Assembly (NCBI GenBank): GCA_020055645.1
Contig: CM034548.1
Coordinates: 5,828,001-5,892,000 of the forward strand
Reading direction: 5' to 3'
DNA from: Tomocerus qinae
Lineage: Eukaryota > Arthropoda > Collembola > Entomobryomorpha > Tomoceridae
DNA: 64,000 nucleotides
In this document: positions 40,248 to 55,100 of the stretch, one piece after another
How positions within the stretch are numbered: position 1 is the stretch's first letter
How the letters are laid out: each line of letters starts with the position of its first letter
The notes under the pieces: model-generated
Databases searched by the model: none
Told to the model about the DNA's origin: nothing
What the model saw: only the letters and a program-made list of their open reading frames with translations
Translations under genes and position numbers: made by a program

Positions 40248-42800
40248 TTGCTCTGCATTAGACTATATTAGATAACATTAGAGTACGGCAGGCAGCCCCA
40301 CATTCACTCTTTCACGTTGCATTTAACCAAGAAAGTCAATGTCGATTTTAACTTTGACTCCCCACCAAGTCAATCCACCAGCATTCAATGAAAGTGAAAA
40401 GGTCGAGCCAGCTCTGCGATAACAGACTTTGCCTTCTGCACTACATATGGACTATGGACTCCTATAATATTACTAGTATATAATACACTTAGTCAAAGCT
40501 TAGTAACAAGTTTATAGCCACACCAGACTCATCGACAATATCCAACAGGACTTTCTCTTTCCTCAACTCTGCTTTTTTGTTTTTCGACTTACACCGCACT
40601 GTATTCATCCTTGTGCCTTTTTTATGTAAATAGTTGCTATCTTGCAGAACTTGTATACTATTATGCTGCGTAGGTATACTTGCCTACGATATCCCTTAAA
40701 AAGTTATATCCAGTTTACTGTTTTAACTTTCTTTCAATTTTCTCAGAACTTACATTAGACTTACATCCTATTACTATAAAGAGGATGATATACCTACTAT
40801 ACCATAATAGTTAGTAATAATAATACTATGTGTAGTAGAATGTATTATAGGTGTATTAGGTATGCATTGATAGTGTTGTGGTATAACTGTTATGGAGGGT
40901 GATGCTGCTGTAATGGCTATATAAATATAGTACTAGTACACACAGATGTAGTGAGTACATATAGAGTAGGAAAAGTCTTTTTGTCTTAAGTTTCTTGAAA
41001 TAGCTATAAATAGAGCAGAGTGTATAGACATGGGTCGTGAACGTATTTTTATGTGCGTAGAACATTGGCCAAAAATCCGGTGACAGTCTTTCTCATAATT
41101 CAGTTCACAGTCGATTCGACTCAAGTCAGTCGTAGAAGAAGGGCATAAACATGAGCGTAAAACAGTTCCACCACCAAGTCGTAAAGATATATGGTCCCGA
41201 ATGAAAGACTACAAACAAACCTTAGCAAGGCTTCTTCTTTATTCTTATTTTTCTATTCTTTCTACAAAGAAATTGCCGTACGCAACGAAACGCAATGGAG
41301 GCCAGACGAGAGTGATGCCGTATGATTTATTATACCCGGGGCTAGGACTTACCAAACAATACAAGGAAACCAAAGAGAGAATAGAAAGACAACTGCTGAA
41401 CTGACTGTCAGAGTTAGTATAAGAATCTTTATTGAAAATGTCTAGTTCCTATTCAACCCGAGTGTTCTATATCTCCTTGTCAAGTGGAGTTTTTATTCTT
41501 TCTATTGAAAATAAAATCTACTAATAAAGCTATTCAGGATTTTCTCCTTTTTACGTACATCTCTGTTGAAAAAAGAAAAATGCACCTGTCGGGACTCACT
41601 TTGGGTTTTCAGTCGACACTCTCCATGAAAATGAATTTCTTTTCACACCTTTTAATTGGTATCCATTAACCTCTTATGTTGAAAGTGGAGAGCGAGGGAA
41701 TTCCAATCCTTCTCTATCAATTTTAATCTATATTTAAGGAAAATACTCCGAGTGAGAAAAATCTATTCAACTTAAGTTATTGTTAGTTAAATATCCCTAT
41801 AAAGATAAAACCCATGTCAAGTGATAGTGATCCGGGCTATGGATGTATGAGTGAATTGCAACATAAATTCTCAGAAATCAGGGAAAATTTAGATTTCTAC
41901 TGTCAAATGAAATGAGGCAAGCAAAATAGATATCTGTCGGGTCTTACTTAATATAACGCACTTCTCGAATGAAAAAGTAGTAAAATGCAAGACTGTTCTG
42001 CATTCATATGTTCGTGAGTTGACATTCTAAGACGAAAGGATAGATTCAAAAGCTACTAACATAATAGAGAGCTACTGCATTACAGTATCTTCTCTGGCTT
42101 TATGAACCTTCCCTTCAGATAAGTTGAATTTAAGTACGTCCATGTGAACGTGGGAGTATACTATGCTATACTAAATAGAAATCTGTATCAAAATGAAGAG
42201 GTGCAAGATGACGTGAAATGTTGAATAGACAACTTTCAATAATAGGACTGTGTGTCAAATCCCTTATTTCAACTCGAGAGTTCTCTCGCATTACACGCAG
42301 TAGACATACTATTCATTTCATATTCACTAGCATTCTGGAATCAGAGCACCAGCATATCATGATAACATAATCTCCGTGAAAATGACAATGAACGAGTTCT
42401 TGTCTGAAATCTACCCCCGCGTCTCAATCATCGTCTACATCTCAATTCTGCTTTACATCCTTCCTTCCCCAGGTCCCACCCACCCACCCAACTTACATTC
42501 TATTATCCTACAAATGTTTTACATCTCTCACTCAAGTATGTTTCTATTACCAGCTCAAGATATCAGTACAGAAAAGCTTAAAACGTGCACGAGAGTTAAA
42601 TTTTATTTCAAGTGCCTCGTCCATTTCTAAAAATCCACTTTGAGCTCTGTCGCGGCTGCGGGTACTCCAGCTTCTTTAATGTTAACAAGAGATCTCTGAG
42701 CATTACCACATCACACTGTCGTCACTCTATCCACAATACCTTCACCATAGTGCAATGTTGGCTTTTATGGCACAAGAACCTACTACTGCCACTACTTACA

Positions 42801-45800
42801 AGTTGATTTTCTAAATTTTCCATACCAACCTAGTTTTGAACTATCGAATTATTACCGCTGCTATTCATCTGTTCGCTGAATCTGTTTGTAATACAAATTC
42901 TTCGAAATATCTTCATTGTAAGTGATGTTAGTAGATTTTGTATGCATTTTTAGAATGAGTTTGCTAAAGGAACGCGCTTATGGATTCACACAGTTTGTCC
43001 GCTAACATCGGTAGGTACTCAGAACTCAGGTTACGAAAGTTTATAAGAACTTGAAATAGATAGGCATCAGGACACTACATGGAACCCTGTTGGTATTAGT
43101 TCAAATCTGTCACGTAATTTCATTATCTCATTTTGAGAATTTAAAAAGAAAATCGATGTTAAAATTTTCTGCACTTTTAATATTATATTAGTAGATGCAT
43201 GAATTTTTTATGCAAAATCTGCTTTTCAGCCAATAATCAAATGTTTTACAGCATGTTTTTTAGACATATATAAAAAATAGGCTTTCACAATCGGGCGAGC
43301 TTTCTGTATCTGCTTGCTATTGGTTTTGTATTCAGTAGTTATAATATCTGCAGCATAGAATTTCAATGGCTTTTTCTTAGAAACCATATAAGTTTTCTTT
43401 TGTGGTAGCTGAATTAGATATTTGAATAAATATATGACAGACGCATAGTTTTTCCTTTAAAAATAGAGTAGATAAATCCAACTCTTTGTCTTTTTTCCTG
43501 AGTGACATTAAGAAATCAACAAGCGCTTTCTCCAAAGAAAGTATTTGTTTTTCCATTGTTAATAAATTCTGAAGCATGCATTGTATGTCTACCTTTTCTG
43601 TAATTTGAGAACCCCCAGAAAATATTTAATGTCACTCAATTTAGAATTTCTTTAGCGAAATCGAAATAAATAAATATTATACAAACCAGAGAACAATGAA
43701 ATTAATATACAAGGATTTACATAAAAGTCTGCGCGCACTAGTCAAAGGATCATATTTCTTATTTGAGCAAAATATCATTTTATAAATGGGAAACTAGCGT
43801 TCCGACTGAGAACATTGTATAATTTTGATTTTATTGCACATACACGGTAATATCCTAAGGCACAGTCCTAATAAATATGTAACGTACAAAAGTATTGAAG
43901 ATTCACAATTCATAAGACATGATTAACTTTAGGTACCTATTGTGTAAGGAGGCATCATATTTCATTTGATTGAATAAAATCGCAACAATAATGGATACGT
44001 CTAATGCTTGAATAACATCATATGAAATAATACTTATATGTTCAAAAATTTATAGAGACTTGTTTATAAAGCAATTTAAACAAGTGCATATGCTTGAACA
44101 GATATAGTCGCTTTAAAGAAATATAGGCAAATACTAAATATTAAGTTATCATTTTGCAATCAAACCTACAGCGATGTTTCAATTCATGGAATCGTTTTAA
44201 TATTACCATGAGGTACTCCAAACTTTTCTGAAAATTATTTTCCAAGAATTGTAAATATGCGCACGTAGTTCATTTAGCGATGCAAGCATGGGTAATGATA
44301 GATTTCAAATTATGTATTAATAGCAATCAAAAGAAATTGAATTCCTAATTTCATTGCTGTAAATTGCTGACGAATATGCTTTCATGGATGAGGAAATATT
44401 GTTATTACCAAAACTGTTAAGTGCGAAATATAGGAAGGAAGGAAGATCGAGGCAGCAATAAGGTTCAAGACACCGACGCATTTATTTTTCTAATAGGGCC
44501 TGGGACTATGTGCAGAGCGCAGCAGAAAATAAATAGTTGCCTTTTATTATTTGAAATGAAATACTATGTGCATAGCGTTATGATATAAAGATTCTATAAA
44601 AGAGCACGATATTTGACATAATTAGCCAGTTGGTGTATTTGCCAACTCAGCAGGAGAAAAGGCTCCAGATCCCATCTAAATTGCCTTTCTTATTGGCTCA
44701 TTTATTAAAATTAACTACAATCGTGAAAAGGTTATATCTAAGACACAAAATTTAGGTTTACATAGGTAAGATGAAATTCGAGCCTCATTACTATTAATAA
44801 ATACTGCTTACTGTAGGAAATAGATAACTTGCCATCACACCCATCAAAGTGACATTGAATTCAATTAATACAGGAAAACATTCTACCCAGCAAATTTCAA
44901 TAATCAAAGAACATAGTAGGAAGGAAGGAGAAATTCACAAAAGACATTCTTATTTTTTTCAACAACGTCGATTTTATATAACGATTCCTTTATTAAAACA
45001 TCGCAATTCATTGCATTTCTTGCCTTTGTCATAATTCCCTGTAGAAAACTACATGCTTAATAAATTACCTCATTAATCACGTCTTAATGATGTTAACAAC
45101 AATAGGCAATAACTTCTATGGCATTTTGTAGAAAGATTTTCTTCATTGGTTTAAATCCGACTTAGTAATAATTTCCAACTAGAGATTGAGTTACCTTTGA
45201 AAATATATTTTGTAATATTTCATTGTGAGTAGTGGATTTATTCCCAAAAATTAAAAACGTATACAATTTGGCAACGATTATATAAATGTTAAATATACAA
45301 GTTAGCTGAGAGTATTTTAGTAAATTGGGTATATGAAATAGAGTCTGCTGTGCCCGGAGACCTGGTGTTTATTTAGGTATGATTGAGAAAATAAATCCGA
45401 ATTTAGTGCACAGACTTCAAAGTCTTCGATGAAAAACTACAAAGTGAAAGTCGAATCAAAGCTTAGACTTTTCCTATCCTTAGAAATGACTTAACGAAAC
45501 GGAGAATCGAAGCAAAACAAGTAGGCACTTACCATTAACCTATTGAAATGCTTATTTACGCTGACGTTCATTGACTATTAGCTTATATAGCTAACTCTCC
45601 CTGCATCTAGCTTCAGACAATTTTATTACATTGGATTGAATTGTATCATGTTGCGCACTATTGTGATATAGTAAGCAGTAGTCAGCCAAAGATTCAACCC
45701 AACTTAGATTACAAATCAATTTCCAACTCAACGATCACAAAACATGTCAAGCATAAATTTAATCTTGGTTCAGAATTCTCTGTCCTGAGCTTGTCCTCAT

Positions 45801-48500
45801 TTTCAATTTTTCTTTCGCATAATCCTGTCAAATATGGAGTTGGAAAGATGAACATGTAACCAACACAGCTTCTGCTCTTGTTTATACAATTTTAAGTCGT
45901 TAATACAGCTTTCGAAACTTTCTGAAGAGATGACAGCTCTTTTTTGATCTACTTATTTTTAATTACGTCTCCTTTTCGGTGAACTAAAGTGGAAATGTTC
46001 TGTATTAAATACATTTTTTCACAACAAAGTATAGACTTGAATTAATATACTTATTAAATCATTATGAAATACATTTATAGCTATCGGTTGTTTATTTTTT
46101 AAATATAGTTGTAAAAAGACATGAACAACACTCCGTCCAAAAGGAACCGGCATCATTAAAATTATGCAATATTTTACACGCTTGTGTAAATCGTATTAAA
46201 TTCTGCTACAGAAAACTTGAATAGAAAAAGAAGAATTGAATATGAATTCTTGGCCAAATTAATAGAACTGCAACTATATAAGTATGAATTTCAATGTAAT
46301 TTCACGGTTTAATATTTTTACCTGAAGTAGTTGAAGTGAAAAGGAAATTTATGTAGAGTTTGACTGGTATGTGCATTATAAGTAATCAGTGGAAAGCGAA
46401 ATAGTTAATTTTGTATGTCAAAATGTAATGGAGGTCCTAAAACATCAAAACCAATTCGCTTAGCTCCTTTTTCAATTAAGTTACATAAAGGATTATAGAA
46501 TAAAATATATAGCCTTATCCTACTAGAGATTGTTAATAGAAAGATTCTTAGGTAGCTGCATTGTCAAGTCATGTCAAGTGGAAAACAACTTTCACCTTGC
46601 CTTGTTGTTATCAATCTGACTGGGAAATATTAAGAGTTGAGGGAAGCAATAGAAAATTCAATAGAAAGGCATTCTGGCGAGAGTTGGCTGATGCAGTGTG
46701 CTTGGTTTAAATGAAGTAAATTGTTTTCGTAGGTGGAGGTTGAAAAGAGCTTTAGTGCAGGATTGAAGGCAAGTAGGGTATAAATACTCGGTACCTACCT
46801 ACCTATCATCCATTTACTCGGTGAAGGTGAGTGAGTGTGTGTATAGAGCTTTCACATCTGTAAACTCCCGTCAATGGTTTCCAAAGTGTACGAAGGAGCT
46901 AATGTATTCAATACGATTTTTTGCAATTGGTCGGATAGGATTTGATGGCTCAAGTTAGGCAATTACTTTTTTACTTTCAACAACTTCCACGTGTATTTCA
47001 GAAGTTGTAGAAATATTTTCAAAGAGGTTCTACAAGGTTTACTGTCTGTTAATGTACAGGTTAATGGCTTTTTGAATAACCCCGTGTATGTACATTCCGA
47101 CTAAGTATTCTAGATGCCGAAATGCTGAACCCACGTACGTTGCATGTACTCCGAGTGCAGACTTTGATATCCCTGTGGTGTAATGCAATAACTGCTTACA
47201 TTTTTTCTCCGAGTATTTTTCAAGTCCCTCTCTCTGACTAACATATAATCCGAGCCTACGCTCTTGATACGTATTCAAGGTACATGCCACAAAAAAGAGG
47301 AAAAGCCAAACTGGAAAGAAACGAAAGGAAAAACGACCCAATTGTGTTGTAGGAAAGGCTGAAGATAGTTATACGCACGTACGGGGGATATTCGCCGTAA
47401 CAGCTCATTCATATTGAACACAAAAGGTTACCCTTTTCATGACACTCACTCCAGTCAGATCTATTATAACCATGGCAAATCACAATTGCTAGACTGTTAT
47501 ACACAAATAAAAACCCAACGGCAAGTCCTAACAGAAAGCTCGTCCTAGAGAAATCCCGAACAAACAGTAATTGATTAGCTTTGTTTCGTAAGGAATACTC
47601 AGTGCCTGGTTTTGAGAAATGGTAGACACACTATCTCCCTATTTTAGTTTTTGAAAGCACTAATTTAATTTCAATAATGTACCCTAACGCATACCTTCAT
47701 GTGCTAAATTTAGCACATAAAGGCATGCTTTGGGGTACATTATTGAAAACATTAATTGGACACTTCTGTGCAATAAAAAACACATTGATCAGTAAATACT
47801 AGTTTAATAGTAATACATATAGAAAAACAGTATGATAGAAATCAGTTAACGATGTATAAATATCAATATTGCCAGTTTAGGGATTTCTGTATTGATTTAT
47901 TGCCTTAGAAACACGTTGAAATCAATTTGTGTGGTGTTATAAACATTAATTGAATGGTAGTATTGTGTAGTAACGGTTGATGTATGCGGGTGGAAACAAG
48001 TACACTAATTGATAGGTTTTATCCATGCAATAATGTACGATTGGTAGCAGCAGGGCCAAATACTTCGAACATAAAAAATAATAGAAGATTAAAAATTTTG
48101 TGTCTTTGACTTCCGAAATGAAAAGGAAATGAATGTATCTTGCAGTGAATGAATTGGACCCATTTTGAATAAGATAGATTTAGTCCCCGTTTCATGCACT
48201 GTATGTGTATGTAAACGGGTGCATCAAAGGTTCCATATTGTTTACAAACAGACGGACGGAATATGCGATTCTATAAGCATGGTTCTTTGCTAAAAGGCCA
48301 CACATACGTATACACTTTCATGTGTCTCACAATCAAAAAGAACAAGATATAGTACATTGTATTCAAAGAAAGGATTACATGTATATAGTTTATTGGGAGC
48401 CTACGTATTTTTGTTATCTTCTGTATGTTTTTTTACTTAGATAGGCATTAATAATAATATATATCTTAAAAACATGCAAACCTTGGAGTGGAAGCATAAG
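42801..48500. other. Plainer AT-rich block containing one long hairpin
   Basis: The text has fewer TAGTA/TACTA words and microsatellites than both flanks. Open frames are short. One at 47039-47341 (minus, 100 codons, starting at TTG) begins with a hydrophobic stretch resembling a signal peptide but has no ATG and no known motif. The 80-nt fold-back at 47669-47748 is the only distinct structure. Block edges are judged by eye. Confidence 0.4.
47669..47748. repeat. 80-nt near-perfect fold-back (40-bp arms, no spacer)
   Basis: The left arm 47669-47708 and the right arm 47709-47748 are reverse complements at 36 of 40 positions, meeting at GCTAAATTTAGC. On the plus strand one of the four differences is a G:U-type wobble; on the minus strand two are. 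Beyond the arms, TAATTTAA and ATTAATT give weaker further symmetry. There is no coding frame and no clear target-site duplication. It could be a palindromic MITE relic, a source of hairpin small RNA, or a replication-derived inverted duplication. The near-zero loop argues against a standard microRNA precursor. Confidence 0.85.
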
Positions 48501-49590
48501 TCGAATATTATTATACTGTCGGCTGAATATTTGAATCAGAAATTTGTTCGTCTGCCATTCAAATTATTTTCTTTTCTCATCCATGACTTACTGCGTGAGA
48601 TCCATCTGAAATCAAAAGAAAATGTGTTGTTGTAAATAGGATTTTGATCTCAATAGACTACTTGAGTGCATAGTTACTAATACTGTTAAATGCTAGCAAC
48701 GTTCATTTCGTCTTGGAGATGATATTGCTGAATACCCAATATATACAACTGAATAAGAAAGTAGCTCTTGACTATTTTCCCCGATTCCCTCTTTTCTTTG
48801 TCACCTTATTTGGCGTAATGAAAGTTTTTGGAGTCAGCTTAATTATATTTAGGTAAATGAAATGTATTTCATGTTCTGCTGTGATGTAATTTAGCAGTCA
48901 CAAGAGCTAGGAATTCTTCAAAAAGCGACTTTAAAATTACATGGCTCTTCAAAATTAGATTGTTTAATTTTCTTTGAGGAGAACGAAAGGCTGTTTTTTT
49001 GAAGACTCGGAATCTTTTACTATTCGAAATAGTTTTTGGTAAGAAATAATGTAAATTAGGCTGTGCTTGGTAAATGCATTGAAGGTGGTAGGTAATTCGG
49101 AAGGTTGTCTAATGTGAGGTTTGCATAAAGGACTTATTAACATGGTAGACATTACGCACATATGCAGTATTTGATTTGCGTAATGTTGTAAATTACATAA
49201 TATTGTCTTGCGAAAAATGAGAGTGGGGTCTATAGAGATTTAAGAAGAACATAGATGTGAGTTGAAGGAAGGAAAGAAAAGCTGAAGAAGTTATTACAAA
49301 AGCTCTTTCCCTTTGCCTTGTCTACTATTTAATTACAGCAGAGGCCCAAGAGCTAATTCAGCCAAATTAGAGTTCTCAGCTCCATTTCCTTTTTATTATG
49401 TACTGCGTCTATAGATAAGTGTAAGTGGATTCTTGTCGAGACTGTAAGTAGTCTGTGAGTCCACCTGAATGTTCTTCCACTACTCTAACGTCGCTAATAT
49501 AATAAATCTGGTATACTCTTGTCACTCACTATAGTTAAAGTAGTAAGTAGTAGTAATAGTACCTTAATGTTATACCTATGGCCATCGTTC

Positions 49591-49610
49591 CAGTCAGTCA
49601 GTCAGTCAGT
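49591..49610. repeat. (CAGT)5 microsatellite
   Basis: Five uninterrupted CAGT units. Confidence 0.9.
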
Positions 49611-52163
49611 TTAGGTCTAGGTATGTAGTAGGCAGCAGCTTAATTTTATATCCGTGCTTACGTTCCGGCATAGCTAACTCAGTCTCCTATTGCCTCCTCT
49701 CCTCTCTCTCCTACTTATGTTAGTTAGTTAACAAGAATAAAAAGAAGAGCTGCTCAAGAAAGTCGTTGACGTTTTTAAAAGGAATACTTTCATTTCTTCT
49801 ATAATTCCTCTTTGAGGGAGTTGAGACGACTTGAATCAGCAAAGGAAACCAAGGACTCTTAACTCATCTTCAGACGAGCCTAGATTCTGTTGTGCACTAT
49901 TTAGAAGATCGTATTTGATAGGGAGAGAGTGAAGCGAACAATTTCCACTAGAACCCATTTTGGCACTACGTACCTCCAGTTACTCCTCTACTACCTATCT
50001 ATGTTATTCGGGGTGTCAGACCTACGTGTGCTAAGGCCCGTCTCTATCTCAATTGCCTCTCTCTTTGGCCTCAACTGCTTTCACTCTCCTATATTATGCA
50101 CGTCGTAGAGATATATTTTGTGTATATGTGTACTGCTAGTAGATGGAAAAGACAGAGGCGCTCCCTCGCTATCTGGCTTGTATATTATAGACTCGGGCAT
50201 TGTGGCTCTCAAGTCCCTTCTCTATAAATACATTCTCTTTGACTTTTTTACTCGTCACTCTCATCATTTCACACAGAGACGAGGATTCTATTTGCGAGGA
50301 GAGGTTCAGGTGCCCAGCTCTCTCCCTTGTCATTCTCTGTCCTTTTCGTCTTACTTAGGAGTCATAAAGGGAAATCAAATCACGTCTAATCAGCACTATT
50401 TGTGATAATGCCCATCGATTTTCTTTCAAAAACTGAATTAGCCACAGAACGCCAAAAAAGTCTCTAGAGGTTCCTCACTCAATCAGCTCCCTCAGACCAA
50501 GTCTGGGCTATTTTTTATTCTCATTCATCTGTCTTTTGTCATCAGTTTTTTTGCCGCTCTTTCTTTGTTCCACCCTCAATTTTCTATTGTTCCATTTTCA
50601 CGTCAAGAGTCTTTTGCATATTTTTAATCATCTTATAACATCCCTGAAATCAAAAGCGGTGCCTGCCAAATAGCTCATCTCTTTTGCTGAATTTATGCAA
50701 ACACTTTATATAGATAGACTCAAGAATATTGTTCAAACGCAGCACTTTTTAATTAATATTTTAACTGCTAATAAACACAAGGCCAGCTTTCCTATAGAAT
50801 AATATCAATTAGACTTCTATAAAAGACATTCTGCATGTACTCGACTGCACTATTTATTTACGTACGTCGACAAGAATGGGTAGTCCTGGTTTAAACATGC
50901 ACGAAAAGAGCCAATGGATGTTGACCTGTGCAGATTTTATCAAAATTTAGCAAGTATGCCAAAAATGTTATTTTGTATTAAGCGTAGAAGTACATGGTTC
51001 AGAGCTCAAAAGATAAGCCAGCAGTGAGTAAGGTAGCTGACATATTCTTCTCTGCTTCACAAAGACAAGATATTAAGCTGTACTTAATATATTAGGCAGA
51101 TACCTACGTACTTCATATGCTTATTCATAAATCTAGGCTAAGTTTCCAGCTTTACTTTCATTTTGAGGGCTTTTAACTTTTAAAGAGCTCTTTTCAGTTC
51201 TCAGTGCTGACCAAAGTCGTTATTACTGGATTTTGTTTCTTTCTCCAGCTATCAAATAACCCTAATATTTAGGTTAACTTCAGTAGAGCTGCGTTGATAT
51301 AACTCTGCTTTATTCCATTCAAATGATATTTCCTTTGATATTTTATAACTACCTTCACTCTTCACTCAAGACCAGTCATCTAAAATTGGATTACTAATTA
51401 CATGGCTTAGTTAACATATTTTAAGTAATACTCATGGACCTTCAGGATTCCTAGTAATTCTCAGTGCCTTGATCTTAAATTATGAATTCATCAGATTTTT
51501 AATACGCTCAAAGAGAAAATGTATTTCACTTACGAGCAGCTTTCTTAATATCTGATGCGACGAACTAATTATTTTCATAAGTTGCATTTGTCACATTCTT
51601 ACAACAATAAGATAATTTGATTAAATGTAATGAAGGTTTTAAAACGAAAATAAATATTATTGTTGAAATATGCAAATTCAGAGTGTAATTTTTGTATTAA
51701 AAATAATATAGTGTTGATATATTAAACAAAACTATTCAATATTATTATACAAATCGTAGTCTGTATCTGGGTACATGAATTGTGACTTGTGACTCCTCCA
51801 AATAAATATTTGTAGCACATACATAGACTACAGATGTATATTTTATGTAGCTTGTATGTTGTAAATTGTGATATATAAAATGTCTAAGTATGTATATAGA
51901 TTATAACAAGATTCCCTTATAACAAAAAATGGCAAAGTACCTTTGGCATATAACAGTTGCAGTGAAATTATTTCCTATGCTATTCCTAGTCGTGATTGCA
52001 ATATATATTTAATGGCCGGACGGGTATAGTATTTTATGGTGTGTGATTTGCTACGGTGGTGGTTAGGTGGACAGGTAATATTAAATCTGTTGGTTCCTTT
52101 AATTCCCTATCTGTTCTTAGCGTGTTTTCTTTGAATGGAGAAGCATTTGGTGTTATTAGTTCC

Positions 52164-52178
52164 TAGTAGTAGTAGTAG
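52164..52178. repeat. (TAG)5 microsatellite
   Basis: Five uninterrupted TAG units, the purest example of the TAG/CTA trinucleotide bias seen across the desert. Confidence 0.9.
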
Positions 52179-55100
52179 AGATACTCAGATTACATATGGT
52201 ACCTAAGAGCAATTAAATTCAGTTGGTTTTGTTGGTTGATGTTGATGGGGTGAAGTTCTCCTTTCCAGTATCAGTGAGTAGTAGATTTAGTCGGTGGAAG
52301 GACAGAGAAGTAGATCCATTCCCACTAGTAGATAGAGAGTGAAAGAAGCATCTGTAAGAGTCTCATTCTACTGACTAATAAACGGCTATTTGTTCAGATC
52401 CCATTGCTCTGTTTGATTCAACGGACTTTCTCCGAGCGGCTTTCTCTGTGTCGATAGTTGTGTGTGCAGATGCAGTCTCTATTGTTAGCTAAACTGTCTA
52501 AAACTGTTTAGCGGGTATGTGCAGCTGGATTGCTCCTTTCCTCTTCCAGTGACTCAACTCCCTCTGATAATACAACGTAATGTAATGTAGGGAACGATAA
52601 CAAGAGATAATGTCTCAGCATTTAATTAGGCGTGTGTTCCCATTAAGCCTACTACTGTTTTATCCTCCAAATTACAAATATACGACTTACTAAGGCATGC
52701 ACAAAAGATGTGTCCACTACTGCGTTCGATAACAGAGTATCCCTCTTTGACTACACGGAGCTACGCATTGAAATGCAAAATGCTATTTATTCCCATCTCA
52801 CACAATATGGCATAGGAGGAGCTAACGGAGGAAATCACATTAGGAACTCGTATAATTAATAGGCAGATTGCTAGAGAAGTGATCCAGTTGTGTATTGTTA
52901 TTAATTTCTGTGTGTAACTGTTGTGGAAGGAAACTGAGCAAAGTCATTTGTAATATTGTAGTCGTAAGTAGTAGCCATGCTATAGTAGTAAGTAATAGCT
53001 TCTGAAGAGTAGTCGTTTTGGTCTGTCTATATTTAGTTGTGTGAGCAGAATTCTTAAATTGATTGCGAGACTCGTTAAAACTTCACTCTCAAACAAATGC
53101 ATTTGAAACTAATACTATAGTTTAGTTAGTTTTAGTTTCGCTTCGGGAAAGTTCCATGAGGGAAATGGAAAACTGTGTGGTGTGTCCACATTTCCTTTTT
53201 ATTTCTTTTGTTTTCTCGTTACTTGTCTCCTGGGTCGAGGGGAGAGTGAACGTGAGCTTTGAGGTGAGAATTGTAAAGAGTTTTCCAACTTAACTGAGGG
53301 ATTTATTTGGCCATGTGGCTTTTGCTCTCTCTCCCTCACACACTCACGCTAGATGCAAACCTACACACTTTTACATAGACATACACACGAAGACAGACAA
53401 GCAGGGCAGCTCTAAACCTGACTGACTTAACTTTGTCTTTAAGGCCCTTGTATCCATACCATGCATGGAGGTATACTTAATACTCGTGTGTATGCACATA
53501 AGTACTAGTATACACATACTCACTACTACAGAGTATCTACCTATAGATATAGGATCTGGATGTGATGTGTGTGCACATGCAATCATCGTCAATACTGGAG
53601 AGAGAAGGTACATTACATCGCTCTGATCTTCACTTACATTTCAACGGAGCCTCACTTCAGTTTAGTCAAGTTTCTCCTCCATAGATTACTTTACTCCGTC
53701 TGAGACTTGTCTCGTCGACTTGGTGAATCTTTTCAAGATTTTTCTCTAAAGAGCGACCCAGAGCAAAGGTTTCAAAGTTAGGGCTTAAGGTTAGCTTATG
53801 TATTTCTTTAGACAACCCACGGTACATTACATGACGTTTCTTTTCCTCCACCCTTTTATGAGTGTAACGGATCCCGCTCTCCGGCTTGACTGGCTATCAC
53901 ACAAAACGCCAGACAATCTTTCTATACTATAATTGGATAGGTAAATACAAAAATAAATAGATATAGTTCATGTATGTATGTACCAATGTGTCAGATACAT
54001 CTACACCTATATCTATACAGATGGGTTATAATATGTATTTATTGTATAACAGCTATTTACAACAGAGCACATCACCTGACTTGATTTCCGTTCCTCTCCT
54101 TTGCTTTGGACTTGACTACATACAACAACTTTCTTTTCTATCAGTTCGACTTGTACACGGCGTGCACTCAAAGTCCCCAAAGAGTCAACTCAAAGTCTCA
54201 AAGTCAAGTGAAGAAAACTGAAGGCGATGCAACTCTCGTGAGTTTCTTTCCTTCAGGATTCTTCACATTAGAATCAATGCCCACGGCTTTCCCCACTCAC
54301 TCCTACTACTATCTGTGTACATGTAGTTCTTAAGAGATTCTTCTTGAGCTCTTGACACCTTCAGCCCAGTCTTCCAAACAGTCGACTCTGGCTTACACTA
54401 TCTTAAGCCACCTCCACCAACATCTGCACTAACATCATTCTTCCACACTCACGTTACTGTGCCCCGTTAAGGTAACTCTTCTCTACTGTCAACAGTCTTC
54501 TCAACAGTCTCCGATATGCTCAAGAAACTTTTAGAGTGGAGTTAGCATTGAAATCTAGTGGCCAAGTGCGTTTCTGCCTTAGTTGCTCCGTTTTGTAGTG
54601 CAATGCAACATATCACGGAAGTCCATTCTGGAGTGTGTGTCTGTACTAGGAAAGGGAAATGCTTACTTTACGCGCTTAGGCCGAGGAAATTTATGCCATA
54701 TCAAAGTTATGATGTTGAGCTGGCTTATTATAAATCTTTGGAGACTTTGTTGACTCAGCTGTTGTAAAAACAGAGTCGTCAACCAGCAACATTTCATATA
54801 AAAACTACTAACTACTATAACACAAACTTCAGTAGACTTTGCAAAAAGCCATGTACAAAAAGTCTTTTACGTATATTATGTAGTTTAGAGATATTTTCAA
54901 GTATTAATGGATACGCTTACTCACGCAATGCCTTATCGTTCTGTAGTAAATAAGACAGAAATTCATTTATAAAGGAGACCTACATATTTTTAAATAGCAT
55001 TTCGCATCTCCTTTAGGACTTTGGCCACTCTGCATACATCTAATATGAACAAGAAACTGGGTGACCTCTTGGCTACCTACCTGGCCGTATTTAAAAGTAA

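Larger units (their letters stand above)
34154..42800. other. Gene desert with simple-sequence patches
   Basis: No supported gene; open frames are under 100 codons. The stretch contains CT and GT microsatellites (35093-35106, 38981-39009) and a CATTACAT-type degenerate pentamer patch (40182-40247). No transposon ends or RNA genes were recognised. Confidence 0.5.

Noticed and set aside
43070..43120. B-box-like GTTCAAATCT near 43098 as a tRNA gene
   Set aside because: The upstream 60 bases give no acceptor or anticodon stem and no A box.
47039..47341. 100-codon minus-strand frame with a signal-peptide-like hydrophobic start
   Set aside because: It starts at TTG. Hydrophobic Phe/Leu runs arise easily from T-rich sequence, and nothing supports secretion or a cysteine pattern.
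47669..47748. Standard microRNA precursor
   Set aside because: The arms meet with almost no loop and the helix is about 40 bp with few mismatches, unlike a typical animal precursor. Kept only as a general hairpin.
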